A DNA stretch of 64,000 nt from Trichuris trichiura. Lineage: Eukaryota > Nematoda > Enoplea > Trichinellida > Trichuridae. The stretch is from positions 310,001-374,000 of the forward strand of contig JBAJFE010000055.1 in assembly GCA_037903355.1 (NCBI GenBank), given 5' to 3'. Both the position numbers and the translations under genes were made by a program. The notes below the pieces were generated by a model. It saw nothing but the letters and a program-made list of their open reading frames with translations. It had not been told where the DNA came from and searched no databases. This document shows positions 25,480 through 39,169 of the stretch, in pieces (within the stretch, counting starts at the first letter, position 1; the number at the start of each line of letters is the position of its first letter).

Positions 25480-28400
25480 TGGATTGCTGATAAGGTCGTC
25501 TAATCATGAACGCTTTGAGGAAACCATTTCCTCTTTTCTGCACGATTGGAATGTTAGTGTTTCTGGTAGTGTCTGTGCCGGCTTCCAGTTTAGTTATTTC
25601 GCCATTGTTGGTTCGTGGAAAAGCGTTTATTCGACTGAACGCATTGTCTTCACATCTGTTCAATTTAATTGCAGCGAGGAAAGCATATACTGTCTGTGGT
25701 CATTTTTAATTTCACTGCACTGTTGAAGTCAGCCAGCAGAGTCTATGAACCAATAGAAACTAACACTCATGTGTTGTTTCCATTTCTGCATTGTTGGTTG
25801 ATTGATCACACAGTACTTACAAGACATTGAAGCAGTTTTGAGATGCTGAAATCTCGGAAGCAGAAGCTTATACTCGACGCTATATCTTCGATTCTTTCGC
25901 GAAATGAATCGGCTATAGTGTTCGGAACTCTCTTTTTCCAAGAAACAACTTCTACAAATGTTACTACCAGCATACTTGCTATTCTGAAAATCTGTAGCAG
26001 AAGCTATGGAGTGCTGTGGAAACGCTGAAAGCTCAAACGTTGTTTGAAGTGAGCGAATGTTCAGCGCTCCTCTGTGCCTGGATACGTTTACGCAATCCAA
26101 CGGAGACCTCAGCTATTAACGTTGTTTGATCAAGTTGATGCGCTAGATCATACAATATTTTACGTCACGAAGAAAAGGTGAACTTTCCTAGTGACCTCCA
26201 TTTGACCTCGTTGGAGTACTAGGAAGTTATAATGACCACATGATGGTCACATGTGGCTCATGATCACACGTCATAGCGAAGTTCCATCTCATGGAGGTCA
26301 CATGATGATCCGCAATGGTAAACAACGTTTGATCGACGTCCCTTCCGGCGCTACTGTACAGGGTAAATTTTCCCATTGATGCTTAGTTGAACTTTTGTGA
26401 GCGGTCGCCCATTTGGATGTGTTAATGTTATTCTGTTGAACAAAACAACCACACTTATTATGAGCAGAACAGGGCAGCACAGTGCACGTGTCTGGTTTGC
26501 TGCCGTCTTTCAATCCCGTGCAGCCAAGGCAGGTCCGTCCATGAAATTGTGATGAACATCTCTTGAAACGGTGACCATAATGCTAAAATATAAAGTAATG
26601 GTGCTGCTCAGAGATATACTACTATTACTATTCGCCGTCAATCTCGGTTGATGCTGTTCTCCTGCTGACTTCCAAATCATGATTTGTTCCCATTTCCTGT
26701 ATCATGAAAGGCGAACACGTAGCTTGCTTACTCTACACGTCACTTCAAAGCGCACTGAGAAGACAAGGCGGTGTTTGGGTATTCAGAAAACCACACCGAA
26801 GCTTTCGAAGTTAAAATGGCAAAAACTGATAGCTTTGCCTCGCAGGATGGCTTATGTCCAATGTGTGCGCTCAAAGAATAACTGATGGAGAGAGAGGCAG
26901 GTGTGAAAAATGGAACAGCGACGGAACAAACAAAGCACAAAACAGCAATAAACTAAGTCAGCTGTGAAGAAGAACAGTAAATGAAAGGGAAGCAGTTGTG
27001 TCTATCGTATGGAAGCAGCGGCCCCACTTTACAAACCCGTTATGTAATTAGTCAGTATGGGCGCCAGCGGACTGGTAACAGTATGCTCACAGCAGCCCAG
27101 TCATGTGAAGTGCTGCTCGCACTCAAGTGAGACTACCTATGGTGAAAGATACTCGCTGAGCATTTATATTCTTGTGATACCTACGACTACTGGGACTAAC
27201 ACGTTTCCGCTTCCAAATGGAATCCCACCAGACATTTTGGTATCCAAAAATCGCATTATCTGTGAAAGGCTGGCAAGAGGTGAAACTATGACAGTGTTAC
27301 TTGCAATTGATTTCTGCCTTCCATCAACTGCTACCATACGGGAGAACTGAGGTCAGGCAACTGAAATTTTGCGGCGCAACCACAGAAACGCCTACTGCTC
27401 TTGCATATTTTCGTTAGTCCAAAAGACTGACTCCGTTATCTGAGTTGAAGAAAACTTGCATTCCCCTTGGTTCCTGAAAGGATGTGTGTGTTGAGTAGCC
27501 AGCTCATTGGCTTTGAATGCCACCCAGTTTGTGAGCTGACATGGCTGAGCATCCCATTTGTGAAGTACTACAGACACCATTGACCAACTCTCCTTCTCTG
27601 TTGCTCTCACATGGGTGAAACAGTTCTATTCAGTTTTGTTCTTTCCATGTTGGTAAGCTTGTGCACTGTTCATCGGTGTGCTTTTCAGTGCCTTATCGAG
27701 TTCATCTTACCGGCTACTAGTACTGATCCGCGCACTCATCAGTGCTGCTAGCTTTTGAGGACGTCACTGTTGAACACTGAACTCAACATTAATGCTTCTA
27801 CGAAGAAGCCAACGTGTGCAGCAGAGATTGGGTTCTTCAGAGCTTACATAGACGTTACGAGTGGGAGGCAAACGTGGGCTCCTTTATTTCCACGTTGCGC
27901 TGCTACCTAATTGGTGCATCCCAAATACTGCCAAACGCTAATGAGAGAAGAACGCTGCTCACTTTAAATTAGCTTCATCCATCCTTTCTTAGTGCAGATT
28001 CTGCGAGTCAATGGATGAAAACTGAAATATTCCTTCCTTGAAAAACAGTGAAGTGGGCTCTGAAAACATATTTGTCCAATGTTGTTGTCCTCCCACACAA
28101 TTCTGTCACATACGAAGCCAACGGAGAATTCTTTGAGCCTTCCTTTGTGGAACAGTTTTGACAATGCTGTGGTTACGACATTGAACTTGTCGTTTCAAAC
28201 GATGACCAATTTTGACTGAATAAGAACAAAGAAAAAGTGAATAGCTGCTTAACTATTACACCGTCTCTGTGAACACAAGGAGTGCCAGAAATTCGTCAGC
28301 CTATATTCAGTGTTAAATGTTCACCGCGTACGTTTCGTATAAAAATGGCTGTGTTCTGCTGAGCAATGTCGGCTTACATTCTGCGAGATCGTTGCAGATT

Positions 28401-31400
28401 CTTGCTCGTCTGAAGCATATATTTCAAGTGGGATGACGTTTGTAAGCCGAACGAAGTGCTGATTCAATTCCACGAAGGTTCGACTGTCTTGCGCTTTATG
28501 TGAGTGCTGAAGATGGAACTTAATCAGCGTCTGACATCATTTCGAATGGTGGAATAATCTGCACGATGCGCACTTAAGAAGCCACCCAATGCATTCGTGA
28601 CTTTGCAGCGAAAACAATGAATTCGTGACAACTTCTGTTATTGCGTGTGCGTAAAACAAACTCAAGACGCCGAATTCGTCGACTTATACTACTGCCCGTA
28701 TGTCGAAGTCTCGAAGTCCGGGTTCATGTGGAGCGGCCAGTGGGCGGTCACGTCCTTGGCGCTACCTCATTGCCCCTGGTAAGCCGACTTTTCGGGGGTA
28801 ACAGGCGCAGTAGAGGACCTGATACAAAAGCATTCTCTGGAACATTCATACTGTTGTTTCCATTTATATTCTCCACCGCAATCAAGAACACGCTCTTTGC
28901 TTAGACGGCTGTCTTCGACGACCTTGCCTGCGTTCAAGGAGGCGTTGTTAAAGCAAGTACAGTCTTCAGTGCCATTCGACTGTTGCAGTCTCATCGGAAA
29001 AATTGGCAGTTTTGGCGGTCGACAATGAAGAAATGCGCTTAGGAGAAAAGAAAAGCTGCTGTTTGCGGCTTGCGCGTGGCATACGTATTGTTCAACGGAA
29101 TTGAGTACAGTTTACCACTGCTGTAGTACGTCATGACAGACACCCAATGGCTTTTGACCGCGACTGCCTTCTTCACTATCCTGATCACAGCACTGGAACA
29201 CTTTTCTGGTGTGCAGAACATCGTCGGGCAGTCGCATTTCAACGCAATAATACTTCACGGCCGTAAAGGAAGGGACTCATGCCTCCATTTGGTCTATGCA
29301 TGAGGGCATGAATGCCAGTCTACTTTATAATCACTGGAAAGCTTTGATTGACGAAGAACGTTAGTCCAGGCTTAAGCTCAGAAGCTTTCCTCGACTTGGT
29401 GCTTCTAGTGCCTGCTATGGCGGCATCAGTACGTGTGCTGAGACTGCTTCCGCGGTGTTGCTGGAGCGAGTACAGTTTGTACCGGGAACGAAGATGAAAG
29501 ATACGGTCATGTTAGAATTTCGCTCTCCGTAGCCAGCGTTTAGTCTTTTACATGCTTGCTTTTGAAGTTTCCGTTTCACGGAAACCGCATTGAAGAGAGC
29601 AAGACCTAAGAGATCAGCCTTGCGACCTGCAGTTCGTCGACGTTAAAATGGATTACTGTGGATAAGTTACCTAACTCTAAGTGCCAATGCGGAGTCCAAG
29701 CTGCTGTTACACACGTGCAGATTCTCTTCTTCATATTCAGTGTGTACGGCAACCATGGAAACGAAGTGTCAATATTCAAGGAAGATTCAAATTGTGTATA
29801 GTCAAATTTTGATGTCTTGCAAGACGCTGATGCGGCGAATTTTCTCTAGGGTTCGTATGCAGTAATGACTCCTATCTTGTGTAATGTTTGGTTATTTCAG
29901 TGCATCTGTACGTTGGCACCGCCGTGTATGCATTTCATAGCGGAAATCAATCGCGAAACTGCAAAGGAAATAGGTGCTTTGTTCCGGACGCTGTTTGCAA
30001 TCACGGTTAACGTGAATGGATGCCTGAAATTGTTCATCATGGTCAATCTCCTCTTACAAAGGATTGTGTTCACGACATTTCGTACTTGTGCATTTGCCTT
30101 TGATTCATCTGGGACACATGCACGATGCCTGACGATAACATGGAGAGCCAGTGCTAAATGGAGAGTAATCACAGTTTGATGTACCGAGAATTACTGGTCT
30201 CCTCTTTCGGCTTCTGCGACTAAGGCTAGAGACAGTTTTGGCACAAAAGTATCAGCGTCGTTGCCGTGGTCGTTTTTCTGAGACTGAATACTATTCTATG
30301 ACAAACAGTTGATCCGCTGCATTATTCACGACGACCGTAGCACCTTGTGAAATGGATATGTGTTGTGCTCAGAACCATGAATTGTGCCCAGGAAAGAAAA
30401 GTGGTAGCTTTTAATGGTTCGGAAAGCTGAAATGCTTTGCTGAAGATTGTTGCCTCGCTAATCGCTCTGATGTGATTAGCCTGTAAACGCCGTTAGCTGA
30501 CCGTTTACGTCTTCATTCCTGAAATCATCTACAGCGCTCCATTTGTTCCGAACTTATGGGTTGACATAGTCTCTTCACCTACCTTCCAACGAAAGAGTGC
30601 TTTTACAGAGAGAAAAGGAAGGTTGCCCAAGTCATTGAACACGTTGTCATTGACGCGCCTGATTCGAGTGCCCTTCGTATAGAACTGAAGATGAAGTTGA
30701 ACAGCAGGAAAGATGCTCTTTGAAAAGCTCAATTTCTGATTGCTCCCAGTATACATGCCAGTCGGCATAACTCTCTTTTACCAGACGTTCACCTGGGATA
30801 TGCTCTCCTGCAGTTTGCGTTGCGAAATTGTGAGCACGGGATGTCAACGATGGAAAAGCAGTAGACCAGTTGGTGAAAGCATCCGTAGACAAGCTGTTAA
30901 AGCTGACCACTCTGTTGGCGTCAGCCGGTAAGGTAGTTAGTTACATCAGAACATCCAACCATCTGACCAATGGCTTTGTCGGTCAGCCGAATGGTCAGGT
31001 TACGCTGCTGACCACGCATTAGTGATGGCAGATTAGATGACTGTTGGTCAGGTTCACTTAAGCAAAAGCACGCGTATCGTCGCTGGAGAGCTTCATTGCT
31101 GCCTGCGTTCAGTTGTCGGATATGTACGTTTTCATCTAACGAAATAATACGCGAAAATCACAGTGCAACACGCGGCTGTTGGCGAAGATGTTTTTGATTT
31201 GAGTCTCTGTTATATACCTCGCAAGCCCGCAGGATTTATAAAGATAAGATCCAAGTGGCGACTTTTGTCCAGCGGATGATCATGAGCTGTGAAAGATTTG
31301 TCGCTCACATTTACGGACAAAATGGCTGGTGACACTGAATGTGAGCTTGCATTCAGCTTGTTTCAGCCACCTCATCGGTTTCCATTTTTAAAGAAGAAGT

Positions 31401-32090
31401 TAACTGACGTGGCCATCGTATCAGCGTATGCTGCTCGCGAAGGAGTTGTTAAACTTTCCCAGAAGCCTCCCTGTGCAGGACATTGGGATCCCACAGCGAT
31501 TAAATCACGGTGGCTAAGTGGTCCCTGCAAGTGCCTGAACTTCTCAAATGTTTATTTGGCTTTCAAGAATGTCAGACGGCGGGCAAATGGCAAAACATTC
31601 CAAGTTTTCGTTTCCTCTAAGAGAGGAAATTTTCATGGCAACCATCGTCGTCCGGTCGCTGAATCAGACTTTGTCTTCTCCTTTGGGACCTTTCACTGTT
31701 TTCACGATTCCTTGCAGTCACGAATGAATATATTTACCGCAGCGTCACGTAGCTGCTTGGATGCCCATCGCTGTGCATTCTACAACGTTCTGAAGTCATT
31801 AGAAAGTATGCCTCCATTGCACGTACGTATACGAAAGAATATACTTTGTCACACAGTTTCTGAATAGTGTACTCTTGCAGGATGCCGCCGTTTACGATAT
31901 GACGACTGTGACAAGTTATCAGCAATTTTTAAGACATCAGTTCATGAAGTAATCGGTTGCTAAACAGCGAACACTGCATCTGCGAGATGATTGCTCGGAA
32001 GGACAAGCCGCCGTTTCAGCAAGCTATGCAGCTGCAACGATTAACTGGCAGGTGCTGGCTGATGTTTGCAGACATGTCTGTCGCCAGTGG
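25480..32090 (+). repeat. Left-arm unit L2 (full unit, no head)
   Basis: A complete second copy of the 6.6-kb unit in direct orientation. Similarity to L1 is patchy: around 29,862-30,170 it is about 93% identical by eye to 23,281-23,590, while other parts are near 80%. It contains the longest open frame of the complex (31289-31867, 192 codons). That frame is broken by stops or frameshifts in the homologous positions of L1, L3 and the right arm, so I do not call it a gene. Confidence 0.75.
29855..29900 (+). other. Second recurring intron-like segment
   Basis: GTATGC ... TTATTTCAG, 46 bp. Homologues are 23274-23319 (46 bp), 33131-33180 (GTACGTATAC donor, 50 bp) and 39188-39237 (50 bp). The right-arm homologues keep the donor (GTAAGTATAC at 53346 and GTACGTATAC near 47,900, minus strand) but have lost the AG of the acceptor. 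So the signal survives in four of six copies. Confidence 0.5.
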
Positions 32091-35000
32091 ATTGCTGATA
32101 AGGTCGTCTAATCATGAACGCTTTGAGGAAACCATTTCCTCTTTTCTGCACGATTGGAATGTTAGTGTTTCTGGTAGTGTCTGTGCCGGCTTCCAGTTTA
32201 GTTATTTCGCCATTGTTGGTTCGTGGAAAAGCGTTTATTCGACTGAACGCATTGTCTTCACATCTGTTCAATTTAATTGCAGCGAGGAAAGCATATACTG
32301 TCTGTGGTCATTTTTAATTTCACTGCACTGTTGAAGTCAGCCAGCAGAGTCTATGAACCAATAGAAACTAACACTCATGTGTTGTTTCCATTTCTGCATT
32401 GTTGGTTGATTGATCACACAGTACTTACAAGACATTGAAGCAGTTTTGAGATGCTGAAATCTCGGAAGCAGAAGCTTATACTCGAACATCGTCGGCTAGT
32501 CGAATTTCAACGCAATAATGCTGCACTTTTGCGAACAAAGTGACTCATGTCTCCGCTTGGTCTATGCCTGATGGCATGAAAGCTGGTCTGCATTATAACT
32601 TTAGCAAAGTTTTGATTGATGAAGGACATGTGTCTAGGCTTGAGCTCAGAAGCTTTCCTCGATATGGTGCTGCTAGTGGCTGCTATGGCGGCATCAGTAC
32701 GTGTGCTGAGACTGCTTCCATCGTGTTGGAAGTGTCACTACCATTTTGTACGTCAAACTAAGACGAAATATACGGTCGTGTCAGAACTCGACTCTCTGTT
32801 GCCAGCGTTTAGTGTTCCGCGTGTCTGCTTTCGGTGTTTTTCGTTTCACGGAAACCACCAAGGCGATTGCAAGGACTATGGGATTAGGCTTGTCATCAGC
32901 AGTTTGTCGAAGCTAAAATGGTTTAGTGTGGATGACTTACCTCACTCTAAGTGCCAATGTGGAGTTCAAGCTGCCGTTACACACATTGGTATTCTGTTTG
33001 TGATAATATCTCGTGGATACTGTGACGAAGGAATCCAAGTGTGACGAAGGAATCCAAGTGTCGTCTCAAGTCGCGTGAGGGTGAATTCTCACGTTTTTCA
33101 AAAGGCTGAGGAGAAGGAAGTTTCTATATGGTACGTATACACTAAGCGCTGGTGTTTCGTAGAGTTTCTGACTATTTCAGTGCATCAGTGCGTTGGCATG
33201 ATCTCTGTAGTCAAGCGTAATTCTCTGCCATTCGCTGTTGTCTTCACGCTTGTAATATACTTCAACGGACGACTAGGCGAGGTACCGCCGAGCATGTATG
33301 TCATAGCGGAAAGCAATGACGCAACTGCAAAAAATTCGATGCTTTGTTCCGTGCGCTGTTTGCAACAGGTCTAATGAAAATGGATGCTTGAAACCGTTTA
33401 TCATAGCAACCTTATCACGCAAAAGACTGTCTGAAAGATAAGAAAGCTGTAGTGTTTTCTTGAATAATGTTGCTTCTGTTAATCGCCCGGGCGTGATCGT
33501 GCACGCCGTTAGCTGACCGTGGAGGTGATCTTTGCTGAAATCGACTCGTGTGCTTCATTAATGCCCACTGATGAAACGACTGAATGTTTTTACGTCTGTT
33601 TCACAGAAAGAGTGTTTTGCGGAAAGAAATGCAAGGTTGGCCAAGTCGTTGAACACGTTGTCGTCGACGCGTCTGGTTTGAATGCTCTTTGTACAGAACT
33701 GAAGGTAAAGTTGAACTGCATGAAAGATGTTCCTTAGAAGGCTCTGCTAATTTCTGATTGCTGCCCGTATGCATGCCAGTCGGCAAGTCGCTCTGTTACC
33801 AGACGTCCTCCTGGCATATGCGCTCTTCCAGCATGTGCGGCCAAATTCTGAGCAGTGGATGTCAACGATTAAAAATTGGTAGGCTAGCAGGTAAAGGCGG
33901 CAGTAGACGTGCTGGTTCAAGCTGACCATTCGTCCAGCACTGGATTGGACAATACTTAATTAAATCAGGTCATGCAACTATCTGACCAATAGTTTACTGG
34001 TCGATGCGGTACACATGTCACGTTGGCGACCACGCATTGGAGATGGCAGATTCTGTGAGTGTTGGATAAGTCCACCAAAGCAAAGTCAGGCGTATTGTAA
34101 GTGAAGAGCTTCATTACTGCTTGCGTCCGCTGTTCCAATAAGCACGCTTCCCTCTAACCCAAAAGAAGGTTAAAATCGCGCCATGGGATGCAGTTGTGAG
34201 CGAAGATGTAATCGATTCAGCAGCCTCTGTTGCATCCTTCAACACCCGCGCGAGTTGTTTAAAGATTTAACCAAAGTGGCGATTTTTGGTCTACTGGACG
34301 CTCTCGAGCAGCGAAAGAGTTTTCGTTCACATACTCGGACGCACTGGCTTGTGACACTCAGGGAGAGGCTGCATGCTGCTTGTTTCAGCCATTTCACCGT
34401 CTGCCATCGTCCAACAAAGAAGCAAAACAATACGGTCATTTTATCTGCCTATGCGGCTCCCTGACGAGTTGTTAAGCTTTCACAGAAGTGTTCGTACGTA
34501 GAAGACTACCGGATTACGGCGATTAAGTTACGGTGTCTAATTGCTCCTTGCAAGGGCTAGAACTCGTCGGACCTATATTGCGCCTTCACGAAAATCAGAT
34601 GGCAGACAAAAAATGAAACCTTTCCAAGTTTTCACCTTCCGTAGGAAATGATGTTTTCATGACGATCAATTGCGTCCAGTCGCTGAAACAAACTTCTAAA
34701 TCTCCCTTGGGAGCTTTCACTTGTTTTATGATTCATTCGACTCGTGAATGAATACATTCAGCGCTGCGTTTTGCAGATGCTTGATATTCATTGAGTTTGC
34801 TTTCTACAACTTCTTCAAGTTTTTGGAGAGCGTGTTTCTGTTGCAGGTACGCATATGAAAGTGTATGCTATCTCATAAAGTTTCTGTATGCTTTATTGTT
34901 GCAGTATGCCATGCTTTATGATATGACAACAGCGACAAGTTAACAGTATGCGTTAAAACATGGGTTCTTGAGGTTACCAGTGGTTCAAGCAGAAGCAGTA

Positions 35001-38000
35001 CATCTATGAGGTGATATTTTGTTACGGCATGCCGTCGTTTCAGCAAGCTATGCCAGTGAAACGACTGACTATTCAGTAGTGTTGCTTATGCCCATGTCTC
35101 TAGCCAGTGGATTGCTGATAACATCCAATCTTGTAGACCGGTTTTTGTTGGCCGTCTTTGTGATAAAGGTATGAAATTTTCGTAAGATTCTGTGAATAAG
35201 TGTTTGAAATTCTCTTGAGGACGAAGTGGACGTTTGAATACTAGCGTAACTTCCAAACGCTTTTCCATTTTAGTTGCCGGGGGTATATTTCTGCCGTTGC
35301 TGTTCAAGACAATGCCGTTTCTTCACATGTCCAACTGTTTCAGTCCTCAACGTGCAGAGCTATTATCGTTTGAACCTCATTGAGTGTTCTTCAAGGAATC
35401 ATTAGTTTTTCTGGAACAGAGTTTTCAGGCAAGACTAGGGAGAGTTTTCTTCTTATTCTCACTGTCTGTAACGGCTGTCATTCGAGATCACCAAGTGTAT
35501 TGAATTAAGCATTATGGATGTTAAGGCAATTTGGCGCTCTCAGCAAGCTCCTATATCCGTGGGTACTTGACAACAATGATTATTTACTGTTCAGGCTGCT
35601 AATGCTGGATTCGCACGGTTTAGTGTTCAGACCGAACTGTTTCCAGCAGTGGTTATATCTGCAGGAAGTGGCAAATCTTCGTGCATTATCCATTTATGTT
35701 GGATGCTTTGCGAGGTTATGCAAGTGCTATGCTGTGCGGAATGGAATTGGTGTTTGTTCCCTGTATATCACTGATGGACGTTTCTTCTCTGAAGTTTTGT
35801 CGACTGCAGTGTCTCTTAAAGTCGCTTGTATGAACTGTTTGTTGACATCGTCGACTATGCTGCGTGGTCTTGAACATGTGCGGTACTATTGAAGATTCTC
35901 CTTTACTCTCCATGGGAACAATGGTTAGGCGAGTCGCGAAGTTTCCAGGTGTACCAAACTCTCAACGTCAGAGTCCTTCGGAGATGTAAGTGCACCCTTT
36001 CTTGAAATGCCACATCCTGAGCGAGTCGCTCTGTTCCACTGCCAAAGTTGCTTGAAGTGCAGAGTAGACCCGTTTGTGCTGTTGAAGAAAAACGGAACTT
36101 TGTGAGATTTGACCTTTCCTAATCATCGCAAGAAATTGATCGTCCTTGTTACTGTATCTCAACTCTCCCAAAGTCAACTAAACGAAATGGGCAAAATATT
36201 GCTGAGGGAACGATGCTGTGTGCTTGAAACAGAAGCTAAATAGCAGAAGTGGAAGTAGCACTTCTGGACCCTGTTGTGTTTTGATGGAGTTGTTCGTCGT
36301 TTGTGCTTTTGCTCTGTGTAGAACATCGTGGAATTCCTCCTGATGCATTTTTACGATAATGTTCAACTATTGTTTAGTTTGTTGCATTTATGGAGCATAT
36401 GGCGAAGAACCAGGTGTTTCTATTAGTGTGCGGAGGGCAGTGGCACCGGAAATTTGTATTTCAACTTGGCCGATGTTTGAACACACGACTAATGTCCATG
36501 CGTTCCTGTTATCGTTCATCGTTTGCAGCGTCATGTAACAGCGCTTATTTTCATAAGAATTTGCAATGATTTGGAATTGCGTGTGAGATACTGCATGAGA
36601 CTATCAACAATGGATGCACGGCAAGCTGGAAGGCGGCTACTGCGAAGTTTGTGTAAGCAGTAAGAGCTTTTTCATTGAAGTATCCCATGTAACCAATGGT
36701 TTCCAGTGAACTTTATCTTCGTGGCATTTGGCGTTCTGAGTCGAACACTTGTGCTTTATCAGGACACTGTGGGGGAACAGCGAATTCCTGCACCGATAAG
36801 TTTCTTTTAAGAACAACTTGTGGACGAAAAGGAAGGAAAACTGTCAAACTTCGCTCACTGGAGAAACAGAAGTTGTCTATACAGATGTGTGAAGTATGCT
36901 TTTATATCTCCACGCATCATAAAGGCTGGAACAAAGTTGCTCTCGTCGCGGGTAAGTCTACGAAAATGTCACCTTGGCAGTAGTTTCCATTTGCTTTGTT
37001 GTTGCAATACGCATTTGTTTACGGTGTGGTCACTGATCATTCGGTATGGGACTGTGTATGGTCTGTAGCGGCCTCCAAAGGTAGCGCCCATACGTTGCCA
37101 AGTATTCAGCGCTACTTCACGTGCGCACGAGAAGGTCATTGGATGTTATCCAACTGCACTTCAATCAGTTACTTCATCACAAGTGTTGCTTGCACCAATG
37201 ATTCGTCTCAGCGGATATTTAAAACATTCAGCTACCGGTCAACCGGTTCTGACAATAGTTATTTAGTTAGGTAGCGGTAATCCTTTCTGCGTCAATCTTT
37301 TTTTGGATGAACGCTCAGAAACCAAAATGATGCAAGGTGTAAGTTTACACCTGCTGGCCTTGCGTTGCCAGTGAAAGCTTCACGTTAAACTACCAAAGTA
37401 ATTTGCATTTCTTAACTGCAGCGGTTGAAGTGCGGTTTATTCATCGGGAAATTATTTGGCGGTAATCAGCGTTGGACGTTAGAGCGAAAGATGGTTGTAA
37501 GGTTATTATCCTTTCATGATAATTGAAGCTCATTTGGAGATCAGTAGCTCAGATGTTTCTGATTTGCTGAGGTGGAAACGCTTTACTAACATTTAAAGTG
37601 TCCGTTCCTGAGCTGGCCCAAATTCAAGCGTTCATCTTGCGTTCACCCTGTTCAATAGGCTTCTCTGCTCTTCAAACAGTGATTGAGTTAGAGGCAAGAA
37701 TGTGATTGCTGTGCATTGGTTTGGCTATTTCGCCGCGTTTCCTCGCGTCGTTCGATTTTTGATCCAAGGTGTGTTGACTGTTATGTGGGATGTGCAAAGT
37801 TTTGTACGACAACATACACTTTTTTTACTATCTTGGACTTCTATGGTTACGAATAGCAGCTGGCTTGCAATCGTGTCGCTTTCGCAAAGCCATTTTTGCA
37901 CGAACATAGAAATGCTTTGGAATTCTTTGTCTCATATGCGCGTGGTCATCGTTGGCAATGCATTTCTTCTTGAAACTGAGAGCGCAATTTGTTCTTCCTG

Positions 38001-38280
38001 CCAAGGACATTGGAGCTTCGTTTGTTCTGTTGAATGTATTCATTGCTTAACCGATGGCCGCGGACTAATACTCAAATGTCAGTGGACTTTGAAGTGGTTG
38101 GATAACGCAATGTCTGAAAGGGCTTTGACGAAACTGCTTGCTTTGTAGGTAGGTACGTTATAACCTTTCTTCTACTGAATAGTTTGGTAGCAAGTCACCT
38201 TGCAGTTGTTTCCCTTGAATATATGAGTTGATGTGTTGTCCAGAAGGTAAGAGGCTCTGTATGTCGACCGTAATTACACG
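32090..38280 (+). repeat. Left-arm unit L3 (internally deleted, plus extension)
   Basis: The unit begins as L2 does, but at 32,485/32,486 it jumps from the position equivalent to 25,877 to that equivalent to 29,218, which removes about 3.3 kb. It then runs to ~35,105 and continues into a ~3.2-kb extension (35,105-38,280). The extension's only counterparts are a fragment in L4 and the inverted copy at ~48,470-51,330. It contains a 19-bp tandem duplication at 33,021-33,058. Confidence 0.7.
33021..33058 (+). repeat. 19-bp tandem duplication in L3
   Basis: The 19-mer GTGACGAAGGAATCCAAGT occurs twice back to back. It is a single copy (or absent) at the matching place in the other units, so it is a recent local slippage event. 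Confidence 0.85.
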
Positions 38281-39169
38281 TAAGTTTCATGCGTTACTTT
38301 CCTTTGGCCCAGAGACTTTTCTGCAGACGGGTAACTTGGGTCTACAAGTGATAAGAACGCGTGTGTGTTCTTTTGAGCTGCACACGTGGTGCAATGAAGA
38401 GTGCTGATCTTTTGCACCAGTAAACCGCAATGCAAAGCGTACGCTAGACTTTCAGGTATACTGCATCCTGTGAACAGTTTAGGAATTGGTATGCTTCTGA
38501 TGATCACAAGGCTACAATGAGAATGCAGCAAAATGCCTTGATCCTGCTGATTTCTAAGAACAATACGCAAACCTTTCTTTTTAATATAAACGCTTTCGAG
38601 TATACGCGTGAAGCATATGAAAATGTTTACGTTTATAAAATCATAGTACGCGCTACCATTGTCCATGATAGTCTTATGAAATAAAGAGCAAAGCAACGCG
38701 GAGTAAGTCCACCGCCGGTCATCGTCTTTAGGCTTCTCCGGACGAATAGAGAAATGTACATGGCCAGTAATTTAGGGAAATTTCAAAGGGGAGGTTGTAA
38801 TTCGTGCTGTAGGCACTGTCAGTCCTAGTGAAGAGGGCTGTGGAGAATTGGAAAATGAGAATGTCCGAGCACGTGTGTAAGAATATTCAAGTTGCTCGAG
38901 CTTTTTAGTAAATTTAAGTATACAGCAATTTAGCGAATTGTGTTTAGTGTATCTTTCCAGACGGCAGAAATACAAATCCAAATGGAACGTTGCTCCAGTT
39001 TCAATTCTTTTCCTGATCTATGTTTCTTATAACCGTTTTTAAATCTTGGTCGTCTGTCAGTTCTTATGTTCCTTGAGCTTTAAAGTAATTCTTTATTCTT
39101 ACGAAACCGTAGATCCTTTACTTATATTCTCTTAAAAATGACAGTCCGAGTAGTCTGAAAAGCCTGGAA

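Larger units (their letters stand above)
18403..25480 (+). repeat. Left-arm unit L1 (full unit with promoter head)
   Basis: This is the outermost left copy. It is the only left-arm unit that carries the promoter-like head (about 18820-19235), which is absent from L2 and L3. The body, from ~19,240 to ~25,480, aligns with L2 at an offset of about 6.6 kb throughout. Open frames are short and not shared as proteins between copies. Confidence 0.75.

Noticed and set aside
31289..31867. 192-codon open frame in unit L2, the longest in the complex
   Set aside because: Homologous positions in L1, L3 and the right arm carry stops and frameshifts, and no domain is recognisable. It is probably open by chance within a non-coding repeat.
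37702..38148. 148-codon open frame in the left extension
   Set aside because: The right-arm counterpart (48,480-48,700, minus) is not open in the same frame, so there is no support for a protein.
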